From Vibrio gazogenes (GTDB taxonomy: Bacteria > Pseudomonadota > Gammaproteobacteria > Enterobacterales > Vibrionaceae): 64,000 nt of DNA. The notes beneath the pieces are model-generated. The model saw nothing but the letters and a program-made list of their open reading frames with translations. It had not been told where the DNA came from and searched no databases. Every line of letters begins with the position of its first letter. The first letter of the stretch is position 1. Positions 42,215 to 52,217 of this stretch are shown here, in pieces. The stretch is from positions 2,542,001 to 2,606,000 of the forward strand of contig NZ_CP092587.1 of assembly GCF_023920225.1 (NCBI RefSeq). The letters run 5' to 3'. The position numbers and the translations under genes are program-made.

Positions 42215-42250
42215 TCTCTATTCCTCGATTGATTCTGGATATGGTAAAAA

Positions 42251-42273
42251 TTAGGGGCCAGTTTGCGGCCCCC
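42251..42273 (-). terminator. Attenuator-like hairpin between rpsB and tsf
   Basis: On the minus strand GGGGGCC and GGCCCCT form a stable stem followed by AATTTTTA. A partial terminator between rpsB and tsf is known in E. coli and lowers tsf relative to rpsB. Confidence 0.6.
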
Positions 42274-42344
42274 AATGTTAACTATAACCTAGTCGATATG
42301 TCACGGATGTTGCACATCAGACTAAGTGTGACTCAGAGCCGCAA

Positions 42345-43073
42345 TTATTCAGCTTCTACGAAACCATCTTTTTCAGCAACAGCAACAACGTCTTTGTTAC
42401 GGCCTTCGCTGATAGATGAAGCAGCAGCATTCAGATAAAGTTGAACTGCACGGATTGCATCATCATTACCTGGGACAATATAGTCAACACCATCTGGATT
42501 AGAGTTCGTATCAACGACTGCGAATACAGGGATACCCAGATTGTTCGCTTCTTTAACTGCGATGTGCTCGTGATCAGCATCGATGATGAACAGAGCGTCT
42601 GGTAAACCACCCATATCTTTGATACCACCAAGAGATTTCTCGAGCTTCTCCATTTCGCGAGTACGCATCAGAGCTTCTTTCTTGGTGAGCTTGTCGAAAG
42701 TACCGTCTGTTGATTGCGCTTCAAGCTCTTTCAGACGCTTGATTGACTGACGAACGGTTTTCCAGTTCGTTAACATACCACCTAACCAGCGATTGTTAAC
42801 ATAGTATTGGTTGCTTGCTAATGCAGCTTCTTTTACAGATTCAGATGCAGCGCGTTTTGTCCCTACAAACAGAACTTTTCCTTTTTTCTCACCGATTTTT
42901 GCCAGCTCAGCCAGCGCTTCGTTGAACATTGGAACAGTTTTTTCTAGGTTAATGATATGAACACGGTTACGAGCACCAAAAATGAAAGGCTTCATTTTTG
43001 GGTTCCAGTAACGAGTCTGGTGACCAAAGTGAACACCAGCTTTCAGCATATCGCGCATTGATACAGTTGCCAT
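42345..43073 (-). CDS. rpsB: 30S ribosomal protein S2
   Basis: S2 is a late-assembling 30S protein. With the start at 43073 (GAGGA 7 bases upstream) the product is 242 aa, beginning [20 protein letters not shown] and showing [25 protein letters not shown] and [19 protein letters not shown]. Further in-frame codons upstream lie in the untranslated leader. Confidence 0.98.
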   Translation of the reverse strand: MATVSMRDMLKAGVHFGHQTRYWNPKMKPFIFGARNRVHIINLEKTVPMFNEALAELAKIGEKKGKVLFVGTKRAASESVKEAALASNQYYVNNRWLGGMLTNWKTVRQSIKRLKELEAQSTDGTFDKLTKKEALMRTREMEKLEKSLGGIKDMGGLPDALFIIDADHEHIAVKEANNLGIPVFAVVDTNSNPDGVDYIVPGNDDAIRAVQLYLNAAASSISEGRNKDVVAVAEKDGFVEAE

Positions 43074-43250
43074 ATTTTCATCCTCTATGGGGTTAGGCCT
43101 CCACATCCCCCATGCATCCGACCTTTGAACAATTTCAACAAAGGCACCCCGGAACACGTGTCGGAATGTGTGTGATTTAAAGAAGTAAATGGAAGGAATG
43201 CAATCTGACTCATACCTCTGTGCGAGATAGGAATCGACTCTGTCATTCCG
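43074..43250 (-). promoter_or_regulatory. rpsB mRNA leader, probable S2 autoregulatory element
   Basis: The leader between the predicted start (near 43250) and rpsB is about 177 nt. It contains a hairpin CCGACACGTGTTCCGG-like element and, near the ribosome-binding site, GGGGGATGTGGAGGCC followed by TAACCCC, which can pair as GGGG/CCCC. In E. coli, S2 represses rpsB-tsf through its leader; conservation here is inferred from length and structure only. Confidence 0.5.
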
Positions 43251-43256
43251 GCGCGC

Positions 43257-43286
43257 TTTATATCATATTTTACGGCTGACTGGCTA
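43257..43286 (-). promoter_or_regulatory. rpsB promoter
   Basis: A -10 box TATAAA (43262-43257) follows a weak -35 TAGCCA (43286-43281) at 18 bp. A GC-rich discriminator (GCGCGCC) follows, typical of growth-rate-controlled ribosomal promoters. An overlapping TATGAT is an alternative -10. Confidence 0.5.
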
Positions 43287-43358
43287 GAAAAAAATATCAT
43301 CTCCCACAGGTGCACCGCTTGATATTCAGGTTTATCATGTTACATCGATGTTGTCAGC

Positions 43359-43386
43359 TTGCGCTCCTGCCAGCGCTTGTTAAAAT
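43359..43386 (+). promoter_or_regulatory. Promoter of map
   Basis: TTGCGC (43359-43364) and TAAAAT (43381-43386) are separated by 16 bp, about 48 bp before the map start. The spacer carries a GCGCT...AGCGC dyad. Confidence 0.45.
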
Positions 43387-43433
43387 AAGCTATCAGTACA
43401 ATACAGTGCCCCCAAATAAAATAGAGATTACCG

Positions 43434-44276
43434 ATGTCTGTAAATATAAAAACCGCAGAAGAAATAGAGAAGATGCGTGTTGCCGGCCAGCTTGCGGCAG
43501 ATGTACTCGAAATGATTGAACCTCACGTCAAACCCGGTGTAACGACAGAAGAACTGGATCAAATCTGCCATCGGTACATCACAGAAACACAACAGGCCAT
43601 TCCGGCGCCACTTAATTATCATGGCTTTACAAAATCCATTTGTACGTCCATTAATCATGTGGTCTGTCATGGTATTCCGGCGACTGAAGATAGTACATAC
43701 GGTCAAATTCAGCGCCCGGCAGTGCTGAAGGATGGCGATATTATCAACCTCGATATCACCGTGATAAAAGACGGATACCACGGTGATACCTCCAGAATGT
43801 TTTTGGTTGGCGACGTCTCTCCGGCAGATAAGCGTTTGTGTATGGTGGCACAAGAAAGCCTTTATCTGGCAATGAAATTGGTGAAACCCGGCATCCAATT
43901 GGGTGAAATCGGTACCGCGATTGAAAAGTACATCAAAACGAACAATAAAAATAATCCACGAATGAAGTTTTCTATTGTGAAAGATTACTGTGGTCACGGT
44001 ATCGGGGCAGGATTCCATGAGGAGCCACAGGTTGTCCACTATAAAAACGGTGATAGAACAGTCCTGAAACCGGGGATGACATTTACTATCGAGCCGATGA
44101 TTAATGCGGGTAAGTTTAGCTGCCGCTTGGATGAAGAAGACGGTTGGACAGTCTATACCGCAGATTGCAAAAACTCAGCACAATGGGAACACACACTTCT
44201 CGTCACCGATACGGGTTGTGAGGTGCTCACCTTACGCAAAGACGAAACGATTTCCCGTCATTTACACAATATCTAA
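43434..44276 (+). CDS. map: Methionine aminopeptidase
   Basis: Map removes initiator Met from nascent proteins. The 280-aa protein has the metal ligands Asp/Asp in IINLDITVIKDGYHGDTS, His in YCGHGIGAGFHEEPQ, and Glu in FTIEPMINAG and the terminal WEHTLLVTDTG. E. coli Map is 264 aa; the extra residues are mainly the inserted DKRLCMVAQESLYL-region and tail. It is divergent from rpsB as in E. coli. Confidence 0.96.
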   Translation: MSVNIKTAEEIEKMRVAGQLAADVLEMIEPHVKPGVTTEELDQICHRYITETQQAIPAPLNYHGFTKSICTSINHVVCHGIPATEDSTYGQIQRPAVLKDGDIINLDITVIKDGYHGDTSRMFLVGDVSPADKRLCMVAQESLYLAMKLVKPGIQLGEIGTAIEKYIKTNNKNNPRMKFSIVKDYCGHGIGAGFHEEPQVVHYKNGDRTVLKPGMTFTIEPMINAGKFSCRLDEEDGWTVYTADCKNSAQWEHTLLVTDTGCEVLTLRKDETISRHLHNI

Positions 44277-44287
44277 ATCAGAAATCA

Positions 44288-44336
44288 GCCTGCATGTCAT
44301 GTCGTAATACCCTCTGACATTGCAGGCACCTTTCTC
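44288..44336 (+). terminator. Terminator of map
   Basis: GCCTGCATGTCA (44288-44299) pairs with TGACATTGCAGGC (44315-44327, one bulge), followed by ACCTTTCT. The T tract is weak. Confidence 0.55.
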
Positions 44337-44498
44337 CTGCTCAGAATTGATACGATTCACGACTCAAAAGACTATAAAGTTGCCTCATCATGACTGCTTT
44401 TTTCCAATTGGACGCAAAGGGAAAAGGTAGGCTTCTGAAGGTATCTTTGATAGATTCATATTTATAAACAAGATGTATACCGCACGGATGCTACTAAT

Positions 44499-47123
44499 AT
44501 GCATGTTCAATCCCCACTCACACTACAAGATGAACAACTGACACTCGCTTCGCTGAAAAATCAGCTGGAAATGTTTGCCGATGAGCAAAAACAACAGTTT
44601 CTGAATTCGCATTCAGTACTGGATCTGGTTTATGGCCGAGCAGAATACATGGATCAATTGCTACAACGTTTATGGCAGTCTTACAATTTTCATCAGATCG
44701 ATGAACTCACGCTGATTGCTGTGGGAGGTTATGGCAGAAAAGAACTTCATCCGTTGTCAGATATTGATATTTTAATTCTTTCCAAACAAAAACTTTCGCC
44801 CCACGTTCAGGCACAGATCAGCAAATTCATTACACTTCTCTGGGATTTAAAACTCGAAGTCGGTCATGCCGTCAGAACCATTGCAGAGTGCAGTCTGATT
44901 GGCCGTGAAGATTTAACCGTCGCCACAAATCTACAGGAAGCCAGAATGCTCACTGGTTGCGAAGAGATATTTCATCAACTCAAACTCATCATTCTGTCAG
45001 AGTCATTCTGGCCGACAGAGACGTTCTACCGAGCCAAAGTTGAGGAACAGAAAGCACGCCACGCACGCTATCACGATACGACTTATAATTTGGAACCCGA
45101 TATCAAATCAACGCCCGGTGGATTGAGAGATATTCACACGCTCAGTTGGATAGCCAGACGACATTTCGGAGCAACTTCATTATTCGAAATGAGCAGCCAC
45201 GGTTTCCTCACTGATGCTGAATATCGGGAGCTGGCCGAATGTCAGGAGTTTTTATGGCGGGTACGTTTTGCGCTGCACCTAGAGCTCAAACGTTATGATA
45301 ATCGCCTAACGTTTGCCCATCAGGCTCAAGTTGCCGAACATCTGGGGTTTCAGGGAGAAGGCAACCATGCTGTTGAGATGATGATGAAAGAGTTTTACCG
45401 CACGCTTAGACGAGTGGCTGAACTCAATAAAATGTTACTTAAACTCTTTGATCAGGCGATTCTGGATGAAGAAGATGCCTTCCTACCGACTATCATCAAT
45501 GACCATTTCCAAAAACGAGGCAATCTGATCGAACTTCGGACCGAAGGACTTTTCCAACAATCTCCGGAAACGATTCTGGATATGTTTATCCACATTGCGA
45601 ACGATTCTCAGATTGAAGGCGTTGCCCCGGCGACCATGAGACAGCTTAGAACAGCCCGACGCCGACTCAGCTACTTTTTACACACGCTGCCTTCAGCCCG
45701 AGAAAAATTCATGGAATTAGTCCGGCACCCGAATGCTCTGACCAAAGCTTTCAGCTTGATGCATCGTCATAGCGTCTTATCCGCGTATCTGCCGCAATGG
45801 AGTCATATTGTCGGACAAATGCAGTTCGACCTCTTCCATGTTTATACTGTCGATGAACACAGTATTCGTTTGCTCAAACATATTCGGATTTTCAGTGATC
45901 CCAAAAATCATGAACATCACCCGATCTGCTGTGAAGTTTACCCTCGCCTGCAAAAGAAAGAGCTACTGATTATCGCGGCAATTTTCCATGATATCGGTAA
46001 AGGACGTGGCGGTGACCATTCAGAAATTGGCGCGGTCGAAGCCTATGATTTCTGTATTGAACATGGTTTATCAAAACCCGAGGCAAAATTGGTATCATGG
46101 CTGGTGCAAAATCACTTACTGATGTCGGTGACGGCACAGCGACGCGATATCTATGATCCAGAAGTAATTATCGAGTTTGCGAAAACAGTGCGTGATGAAG
46201 AATATCTTGAATTTCTCGTCTGTCTGACCGTTGCGGACATCTGTGCAACAAACCCAGAATTGTGGAATAGTTGGAAAAGGACCTTACTGGCGGAACTGTT
46301 TTATTCGACCCAACGGGCACTCCGCAGAGGTCTGGAGAACCCGGTAGATGTCAGAGAGCGAATCCGACACAACCAGCAACTCTCTTCGGCTTTATTAAGA
46401 AAAGAAGGCTTTAGTCTGCAAGAAATTGATTCGTTATGGCAACGTTTCAAAGCAGACTATTTCTTACGCCATACGCATAAACAAATCGCCTGGCACTGTA
46501 CGCATATGTTACGCCACCAGATGCCAGATGAACCGCTGATCTTAATCAGTAAGAAAGCCACCCGTGGTGGCACTGAAATTTTTGTTTATACCAAAGATCA
46601 ACATGCACTGTTTGCCACAGTTGTTGCTGAGCTTGACCGCAAAGGCCTAAATGTTCATGACGCTCAGATCATGACCAGTAAAGATGGTTACGCACTGGAT
46701 ACATTTATGGTGCTGGACCAAAATGGAGATACCATTGATGCGGAGCGCCATCAAACACTGACATCTCATCTCCACCGAGCGATCGGACAGGGAACGCCAG
46801 CCCTGCATAAAACCCGTCGGACACCCAGTAATTTAAAACACTTCACGGTCAAAACGCAGGTTGATTTTCTGCCGACTAAAAGTAAAAAACGCACACTCGT
46901 TGAATTTGTAGCACTGGATATGCCTGGGTTACTTGCGACGGTCGGTGCAACGTTTTCTGAGCTGGGATTTGATATTCACGGTGCCAAAATCACGACCATT
47001 GGTGAAAGAGCTGAAGACTTATTTATCATTACCAGTGCCACACACGGCAAGCTAAGCATTGAAGAACAGGAAAATCTGAGACAGGTTTTAATCGGAAATG
47101 TGGATGCACTCATGCCCCACTAA
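44499..47123 (+). CDS. glnD: Bifunctional PII uridylyltransferase/uridylyl-removing enzyme
   Basis: GlnD is the glutamine sensor that uridylylates PII (glnB, 21.5 kb) when glutamine is low and removes UMP when it is high. The 874-aa protein shows the nucleotidyltransferase motif VGGYGRKELHPLSDIDIL (residues 75-92), a helical linker, the HD hydrolase motif FHDIGKGRGGDHSEIG (His-Asp 497-498), and two C-terminal ACT domains (ALFATVVAELDRKGLNVHDA and MPGLLATVGATFSELGFDIH). It follows map, as in E. coli. Confidence 0.97.
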   Translation: MHVQSPLTLQDEQLTLASLKNQLEMFADEQKQQFLNSHSVLDLVYGRAEYMDQLLQRLWQSYNFHQIDELTLIAVGGYGRKELHPLSDIDILILSKQKLSPHVQAQISKFITLLWDLKLEVGHAVRTIAECSLIGREDLTVATNLQEARMLTGCEEIFHQLKLIILSESFWPTETFYRAKVEEQKARHARYHDTTYNLEPDIKSTPGGLRDIHTLSWIARRHFGATSLFEMSSHGFLTDAEYRELAECQEFLWRVRFALHLELKRYDNRLTFAHQAQVAEHLGFQGEGNHAVEMMMKEFYRTLRRVAELNKMLLKLFDQAILDEEDAFLPTIINDHFQKRGNLIELRTEGLFQQSPETILDMFIHIANDSQIEGVAPATMRQLRTARRRLSYFLHTLPSAREKFMELVRHPNALTKAFSLMHRHSVLSAYLPQWSHIVGQMQFDLFHVYTVDEHSIRLLKHIRIFSDPKNHEHHPICCEVYPRLQKKELLIIAAIFHDIGKGRGGDHSEIGAVEAYDFCIEHGLSKPEAKLVSWLVQNHLLMSVTAQRRDIYDPEVIIEFAKTVRDEEYLEFLVCLTVADICATNPELWNSWKRTLLAELFYSTQRALRRGLENPVDVRERIRHNQQLSSALLRKEGFSLQEIDSLWQRFKADYFLRHTHKQIAWHCTHMLRHQMPDEPLILISKKATRGGTEIFVYTKDQHALFATVVAELDRKGLNVHDAQIMTSKDGYALDTFMVLDQNGDTIDAERHQTLTSHLHRAIGQGTPALHKTRRTPSNLKHFTVKTQVDFLPTKSKKRTLVEFVALDMPGLLATVGATFSELGFDIHGAKITTIGERAEDLFIITSATHGKLSIEEQENLRQVLIGNVDALMPH

Positions 47124-47263
47124 GTGGGGCTATCGCACCACAAACTGGGTATCAATAGAGCGATCTATACCACAACTTTCAATGCAAAATAGAAACATAC
47201 GCTATCTCAACCGAGAAGAGGCTGATACATTGATATTATCACTAGCCATCGGAGAGATAGCCT

Positions 47264-47647
47264 ATGTTCCCACACCTCAGTAATCTGGGAATCAATGATC
47301 CCACCCAAATAGAACGCTACACCGTCCGTCAGGAAGCCCTGAAAGATGTGCTGAAGATTTATTTTCGTAAACAAAAAGGAGAGCTGTTTGCGAAAAGTGT
47401 GAAGTTCAAATACCCGAGACAAGTGAAAAATGTACTGGTCGATGGGGGGAGCCATCAATACAAAGAAGTCACGGAAATCAGTCGTAATCTCACATTAGTC
47501 ATTGATGAACTCAACCACATCACAACGCCAGAGCAACTCTCCGAACAAGATCTGAAAGAGAAAATACTCAGTGATCTGCGCCATCTGGAAAAGGTCGTCA
47601 CCAGTAAGATCCACGAAATTGAAAATGATTTAATGAAATTAAAATGA
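47264..47647 (+). CDS. yaeH: DUF3461 family protein, YaeH-like
   Basis: The 127-aa cytoplasmic protein corresponds to E. coli YaeH (128 aa), including the conserved block [20 protein letters not shown] followed by YPRQ and the C-terminal [19 protein letters not shown] helix. Function is unknown to me. GGAG precedes the start by 9 bases. It lies 140 bp after glnD, in the same neighbourhood as in E. coli. Confidence 0.87.
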   Translation: MFPHLSNLGINDPTQIERYTVRQEALKDVLKIYFRKQKGELFAKSVKFKYPRQVKNVLVDGGSHQYKEVTEISRNLTLVIDELNHITTPEQLSEQDLKEKILSDLRHLEKVVTSKIHEIENDLMKLK

Positions 47648-47653
47648 TGGGTG

Positions 47654-47679
47654 AGGTTCCCGGCTGGGAACCTTACTTT
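47654..47679. terminator. Terminator between yaeH and pgpA
   Basis: AGGTTCCC and GGGAACCT form an 8-bp stem around GGCT between the two convergent genes. The following TACTTT is a weak T tract. Confidence 0.6.
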
Positions 47680-47694
47680 CACGACGACCGTGTT

Positions 47695-48198
47695 TCAGCC
47701 AAACCACCCGATACCAAAACCGATCCCCGCAAGCACAATCCCGGCCATTACACCGGCGAGTACGTCATCAATCATGATGCCGAATCCCCCGGCAACATGC
47801 TGATCCAGCCAGCGAATCGGCCATGGTTTAACCATATCGAAAAAGCGAAATAATACAAAACCAAGAGCGATCCACGACCACTCGCCACTCCCCTGAACCA
47901 TATAGGGAACAACTAACATTGTGATCCAAAAACCAACAAATTCATCCCAGACGATCGAACCATGATCATGAACACGCATATCATCTGACGTCCGCTGACA
48001 AATTTTTATACCAATCAGCGCGGCAAAGAGAGTGATGGCTACATAGATCCCAAATGGCAGTTGAGACAACAATAGATAGAATGGAATTGCGGCCAGCGTC
48101 CCCATTGTGCCGGGAATCACCGGGGATAAACCACTGCCAAATCCTGTCGCCAGTAAATGCCAAATATTACCAAGGTGCAGCCGTTCTGTGGGTTTCAT
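47695..48198 (-). CDS. pgpA: Phosphatidylglycerophosphatase A
   Basis: PgpA dephosphorylates phosphatidylglycerol phosphate in the inner membrane. The 167-aa protein has GFGSGLSPVIPGTMGTLAAIP, DDMRVHDHGSIVWDEFVGFW (acidic active-site residues) and four membrane segments, with the terminal DDVLAGVMAG helix. ATG 48198 is chosen over TTG 48201, with AGGAG inside the end of thiL. It overlaps or abuts thiL, so the two are coupled. Confidence 0.95.
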   Translation of the reverse strand: MKPTERLHLGNIWHLLATGFGSGLSPVIPGTMGTLAAIPFYLLLSQLPFGIYVAITLFAALIGIKICQRTSDDMRVHDHGSIVWDEFVGFWITMLVVPYMVQGSGEWSWIALGFVLFRFFDMVKPWPIRWLDQHVAGGFGIMIDDVLAGVMAGIVLAGIGFGIGWFG

Positions 48199-48201
48199 CA
48201 A

Positions 48202-49179
48202 TTACTTCTCCTGCTGAAAATGATCATAACCGGCTAACTCCCACGACAAGGGATCACCTGCATGATGTAGTTCCCACTGTCCTTGAGACCGAATCTGTCC
48301 AATGCAAGTCAACGGTGTATCACAGTGAGAAAGCGCACTGACCAGTGAGCCTTGATTCTCCTTCGGAACGGTAAAGCAGAGTTCGTACTCTTCGCCACTT
48401 GTTAATGCATATTGCTGTGCTTTAACCATATCACCGCCCACGTACTGTAACAGCGCTTCAGAAACAGGAAGGCGACTCACGTCAATACTGGCTCCCACCT
48501 CTGACCCCGTCAGAATATGTCGGATGTCACTAATCAAGCCATCAGATATATCGATCGCGGCTGAAGCCTGTTTTAACAATGATTGTCCGGCAAGAATTCT
48601 GGGGGTTGCAAAGTAATGACGCTTTTCTAGCTCCCGACCCACATCATCAAGTATTTGCTCCGCAGATAAAATCAGTTCTAACCCAGCTTTACTATCTCCC
48701 AGCGTTCCAGTCACATAAATCCAGTCTCCGACCTTTGCGCCATTGCGAGTTAGCGCATGCGCTTCTGGCACGAAGCCATGTACTGTCAGCGTGATACTCA
48801 GCGGCCCTCTGGTGGTATCACCACCGATCAATTGAATATTGTAGTAACTTGCTAACTCAAAAAAGGCATCACAAAACCGACTCAACCACACTGAATCCAT
48901 TTCAGGTAGCGTCAAAGCCAGCGTACACCATGCTGGTGTAGCCCCCATCGCGGCCAAATCACTTAAATTAGACACTAGGGCTTTATGTGCGATCCAAGCC
49001 GGGTCAACGTCAGGAAGAAAATGAGTCCCGGAGACCATCGTATCTGTACTGATCGCAAGCCGGACTTGCTCGGGTACTTTTACAATCGCGCAATCATCGC
49101 CAATACCAAGCTGAACATCTTTACGCTGTGTTTGTCGTTGCTTAAAGAAACGATCAATTAAACGAAATTCACCAGTCAT
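48202..49179 (-). CDS. thiL: Thiamine-monophosphate kinase
   Basis: ThiL phosphorylates TMP to the cofactor thiamine diphosphate. The 325-aa protein contains GEFRLIDRFF, LGIGDDCAIV, STDTMVSGTHF, GGDTTRGPLSITLTVHG and the DISDGLISDI Asp of the PurM-like fold. It lies between nusB and pgpA in the conserved order, but a terminator separates it from nusB. Confidence 0.96.
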   Translation of the reverse strand: MTGEFRLIDRFFKQRQTQRKDVQLGIGDDCAIVKVPEQVRLAISTDTMVSGTHFLPDVDPAWIAHKALVSNLSDLAAMGATPAWCTLALTLPEMDSVWLSRFCDAFFELASYYNIQLIGGDTTRGPLSITLTVHGFVPEAHALTRNGAKVGDWIYVTGTLGDSKAGLELILSAEQILDDVGRELEKRHYFATPRILAGQSLLKQASAAIDISDGLISDIRHILTGSEVGASIDVSRLPVSEALLQYVGGDMVKAQQYALTSGEEYELCFTVPKENQGSLVSALSHCDTPLTCIGQIRSQGQWELHHAGDPLSWELAGYDHFQQEK

Positions 49180-49219
49180 AAATTTTTCCCGAATATGGAG
49201 AGATGTATATCATGCACAT

Positions 49220-49246
49220 AAAAAAGGTCAGCTCTCGCTGACCTTC
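49220..49246 (-). terminator. Terminator of nusB
   Basis: On the minus strand AAGGTCAGC and GCTGACCTT form a perfect 9-bp stem around GAGA, followed by six U. It separates nusB from thiL. Confidence 0.85.
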
Positions 49247-49279
49247 TTATTTTAATCGCTTTCTATGTCTTACGAACAC

Positions 49280-49747
49280 TTATTTCTTACGAACATGAGG
49301 TGCTGCTTTATCCAGCACACCATTGACAAATTTATGGCTATCTTCTGCTGCAAAAGATTTTGCTAATTCAATGGCTTCGTTTATTACGACTTTATAAGGC
49401 ACATCTCCGCGACGCGTCATCTCATACATCGCCAAACGGAGCAAAGCAAGTTCCATCATATCCAGATCTTGCATCGGACGAGAAGCATAAGGACGAATTT
49501 TGCTGTCCAGCTCAGTGTGGTTCTGCACGACACCGGTGAGCAAATCTCGAAAATACTCAACATCAGTTTCAGGCGCGCGAAGTGCCGGCTCCGTTGAGCG
49601 ATGCTCTTCATCATCATATTTATCACTAGAGAGAAACTGAGCCTCAATTGTTGAGACATTCTCACGGGTAATTTGCCAAGAATAAATAGCCTGTAAAGCA
49701 AACTGGCGTGCATTACGACGTGCGGCTGGTTTCACATGAGCCCCCAT
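49280..49747 (-). CDS. nusB: Transcription antitermination factor NusB
   Basis: NusB with S10 binds boxA of rRNA operons and supports antitermination. The 155-aa protein starts [20 protein letters not shown] and ends [20 protein letters not shown] with [11 protein letters not shown]. Its ATG shares bases with the ribH stop (TAATG), so translation is coupled. Confidence 0.97.
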   Translation of the reverse strand: MGAHVKPAARRNARQFALQAIYSWQITRENVSTIEAQFLSSDKYDDEEHRSTEPALRAPETDVEYFRDLLTGVVQNHTELDSKIRPYASRPMQDLDMMELALLRLAMYEMTRRGDVPYKVVINEAIELAKSFAAEDSHKFVNGVLDKAAPHVRKK

Positions 49748-50217
49748 TAGGAATCAATTGCAGAAAGAACATTAATCATTTCAAGTGCGCTCAGTGCAGC
49801 CTCTGCACCTTTATTACCAGCCTTGGTTCCTGCGCGTTCAATCGCTTGATCGATGGTATCAACAGTCAAGACACCAAAAGCGACAGGTAAGCTATACTCA
49901 AGAGAAACCTGAGCTAAGCCTTTATTACACTCATTACAAACATAGTCAAAGTGCGGCGTTCCGCCTCGGATCACTGTCCCAAGAGAGACGATCGCATCAA
50001 ACTGACCGGTTTTTGCAACTCGCTGCGCGACAAGCGGCAGTTCAACGGCACCCGGACAACGAACAACCGTAATATTCTCATCACTTACCTGACCGTGACG
50101 TTTCAACGTGTCAATTGCACCGGAAAGTAAACTTTCATTAATAAAACTATTAAACCGTGAAATGACAATCGCAATTTTCGCGTGAGGTGCCGGGAAACCT
50201 CCCTCAATCACTTTCAT
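49747..50217 (-). CDS. ribH: 6,7-dimethyl-8-ribityllumazine synthase
   Basis: RibH condenses the RibD product with dihydroxybutanone phosphate, made by the RibB domain encoded next door. The 156-aa protein has [51 protein letters not shown] and the C-terminal [20 protein letters not shown]. It forms the 60-mer in most bacteria. The 3' end overlaps nusB by one base. Confidence 0.97.
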   Translation of the reverse strand: MKVIEGGFPAPHAKIAIVISRFNSFINESLLSGAIDTLKRHGQVSDENITVVRCPGAVELPLVAQRVAKTGQFDAIVSLGTVIRGGTPHFDYVCNECNKGLAQVSLEYSLPVAFGVLTVDTIDQAIERAGTKAGNKGAEAALSALEMINVLSAIDS

Positions 50218-50356
50218 AAACTTTCCTTAAAACTCTGTTGATCAGCGAGAATCGGCGGATTCTAGCATAGTTCCATGATTAATTTCTAATGGTATTTCTG
50301 AAGACGCAGGGAAACAGATTGCCTGTTTTCATCCGAGCCTCTCCCACTCAGATGAC

Positions 50357-51466
50357 TTACTGACTGATATATTCCACAACATTCAGTCCAAACCCACCCA
50401 ATGCATGATATTTTTTATTCGCGGATGAGAGCAACTTCATATCGGTGACGCCTAAGTCAGCAAGGATTTGCGAACCAACACCGACACGACGGGATGTCCC
50501 TTGTTTTTTTGCCATTGCAGGTGCTTCACCTTTATCCTGCAACTCAAACATCTTGACCCGATGAATAATCAGTTCCGAAGACTCTTCATTGCCGAGCAGA
50601 ACTAACACTCCGCCTTCAACACTAATACGTTTCATCGCATCTTCAATACTCCAGCTCCGATCGGTATTCCGATCACTATGAAGTACATCCGTGAACGTGT
50701 TAATCAGGTGAACCCGGACCAGAGGAACATCCTGACCCTCCTTCTCTTTGACTAATGCATAGTGAACCTGATTATCGATGACATCACGATAAGTGATTAA
50801 ATCGAATTCACCATGAGCGGTTGGCAACTGACAAGTCGCAACACGCTCAATGGTGGTTTCCGTGTTATTTCGGTATTCAATGAGGTCAGCAATCGTCCCT
50901 AGCTTAATTTGGTGTTTCTCTGCAAAGACTTCCAGATCTGGACGTCTTGCCATACTACCGTCTTCTTTAAGAATCTCGACAATTACCGAAGCAGGCTCCA
51001 AACCCGCTAATCTTGCCAAATCACATCCGGCTTCCGTGTGTCCGGCGCGAATCAATACGCCACCATCTTGAGCAGCAAGCGGGAAAATATGACCGGGTTG
51101 AACAAGATCAGAAGCCTTTGCATCAGATGCAACCGCAGCCTGAACCGTCCGGGCACGATCTCCGGCTGAAATCCCTGTGGTAACGCCTTCAGCAGCTTCA
51201 ATCGAAACCGTAAAATTGGTGGTAAACTGGGCGTTATTATCTTGAACCATCGGTGCCAGTCCCAAACGCTGACAACGCTCTTTAGTCATCGTCAGACAAA
51301 TCAGCCCCCGCCCATGCGTTGCCATAAAATTAATCGCTTCTGGTGTAATATGCTCTGCGGCAATAATCATATCACCTTCATTTTCACGATCTTCATCGTC
51401 CATCAGGATAACTATTTTACCCTGACGAATATCTTCGATAATTTCTTGGGGGGTGCTAATTGCCAT
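50357..51466 (-). CDS. ribB: DHBP synthase with degenerate GTP cyclohydrolase II-like domain (RibBX type)
   Basis: The N-terminal half (residues 1-200) is 3,4-dihydroxy-2-butanone 4-phosphate synthase: [32 protein letters not shown] and [19 protein letters not shown] are intact. The C-terminal half aligns with GTP cyclohydrolase II but lacks its zinc site: where active RibA has RVHSEC and CDC cysteines, this protein has [19 protein letters not shown]. It therefore matches the hybrid RibBX type, active as RibB only; a separate ribA should exist elsewhere in the genome. Automatic annotation as bifunctional RibBA would be misleading. It lies between ribE and ribH. Confidence 0.9.
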   Translation of the reverse strand: MAISTPQEIIEDIRQGKIVILMDDEDRENEGDMIIAAEHITPEAINFMATHGRGLICLTMTKERCQRLGLAPMVQDNNAQFTTNFTVSIEAAEGVTTGISAGDRARTVQAAVASDAKASDLVQPGHIFPLAAQDGGVLIRAGHTEAGCDLARLAGLEPASVIVEILKEDGSMARRPDLEVFAEKHQIKLGTIADLIEYRNNTETTIERVATCQLPTAHGEFDLITYRDVIDNQVHYALVKEKEGQDVPLVRVHLINTFTDVLHSDRNTDRSWSIEDAMKRISVEGGVLVLLGNEESSELIIHRVKMFELQDKGEAPAMAKKQGTSRRVGVGSQILADLGVTDMKLLSSANKKYHALGGFGLNVVEYISQ

Positions 51467-51547
51467 CGTTCTTATCCTCGGTACTGAATTTAGTCTATTG
51501 TGCTGTACGATGCTTCAATGCAACCGCAAGCAACAAATTGTTATCAT

Positions 51548-52207
51548 TCAAGCAAAACCATTCTGCTGCAAAAATTCTAAGGTCATGGAAGTGCTCTGCT
51601 CACCCTTATCGGGGGCTCCGGCACTCAGTAAGCGCTCCAAATAACGAGCCATGACATCGACCTCAAGATTTACCTGTCGGCCGACCCGAAATGCGTGAAT
51701 GGTGGTTTCTGACGATGTGTGGGGAATAATCGTCAGTTTAAAAGCGTTGTGGCGTAATGCATTGACGGTCAGACTGATCCCATCCACAGTGATAGACCCC
51801 TTTTCCGCCACGTAACGGCAAATGTCTTCCGGTAAAGCAATCCAAAATTCAATCGCTCGGCCAACCTGAGCGCGCTCAATAATCTCACCGACCCCATCAA
51901 CATGTCCGGAAACAATGTGTCCGCCAAACCGAGTTGTCGGTAACATGGCTTTTTCCAGATTGACTCGATCGCCCACTTGAGCATGGGCAAAACTCGATTT
52001 ATTGAGTGTTTCCAACGATAAATCAGCGGTATAACTTCTTTCCGTCAGCGCCACAACCGTCAGACACACGCCGTTGGTCGCAATGCTGTCGCCCAGTTTT
52101 ACGTCTGACATATCCAGAGAACCGACTTCGACCTGAATGGAAACATCTTCACCTTTCGGGGTAATCGCGGTGAGCGTCCCGATAGATTCAACAATACCAG
52201 TAAACAT
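51548..52207 (-). CDS. ribE: Riboflavin synthase alpha chain
   Basis: This enzyme dismutates two lumazine molecules into riboflavin. The 219-aa protein has two tandem lumazine-binding domains: MFTGIVESIGTLTAI with SIATNGVCLTV in the first, and FGGHIVSGHVDGVG with SITVDGISLTVN in the second. It lies 10 bp after ribD. E. coli places its counterpart ribC elsewhere. Confidence 0.96.
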   Translation of the reverse strand: MFTGIVESIGTLTAITPKGEDVSIQVEVGSLDMSDVKLGDSIATNGVCLTVVALTERSYTADLSLETLNKSSFAHAQVGDRVNLEKAMLPTTRFGGHIVSGHVDGVGEIIERAQVGRAIEFWIALPEDICRYVAEKGSITVDGISLTVNALRHNAFKLTIIPHTSSETTIHAFRVGRQVNLEVDVMARYLERLLSAGAPDKGEQSTSMTLEFLQQNGFA

Positions 52208-52217
52208 GGTGTTACTC

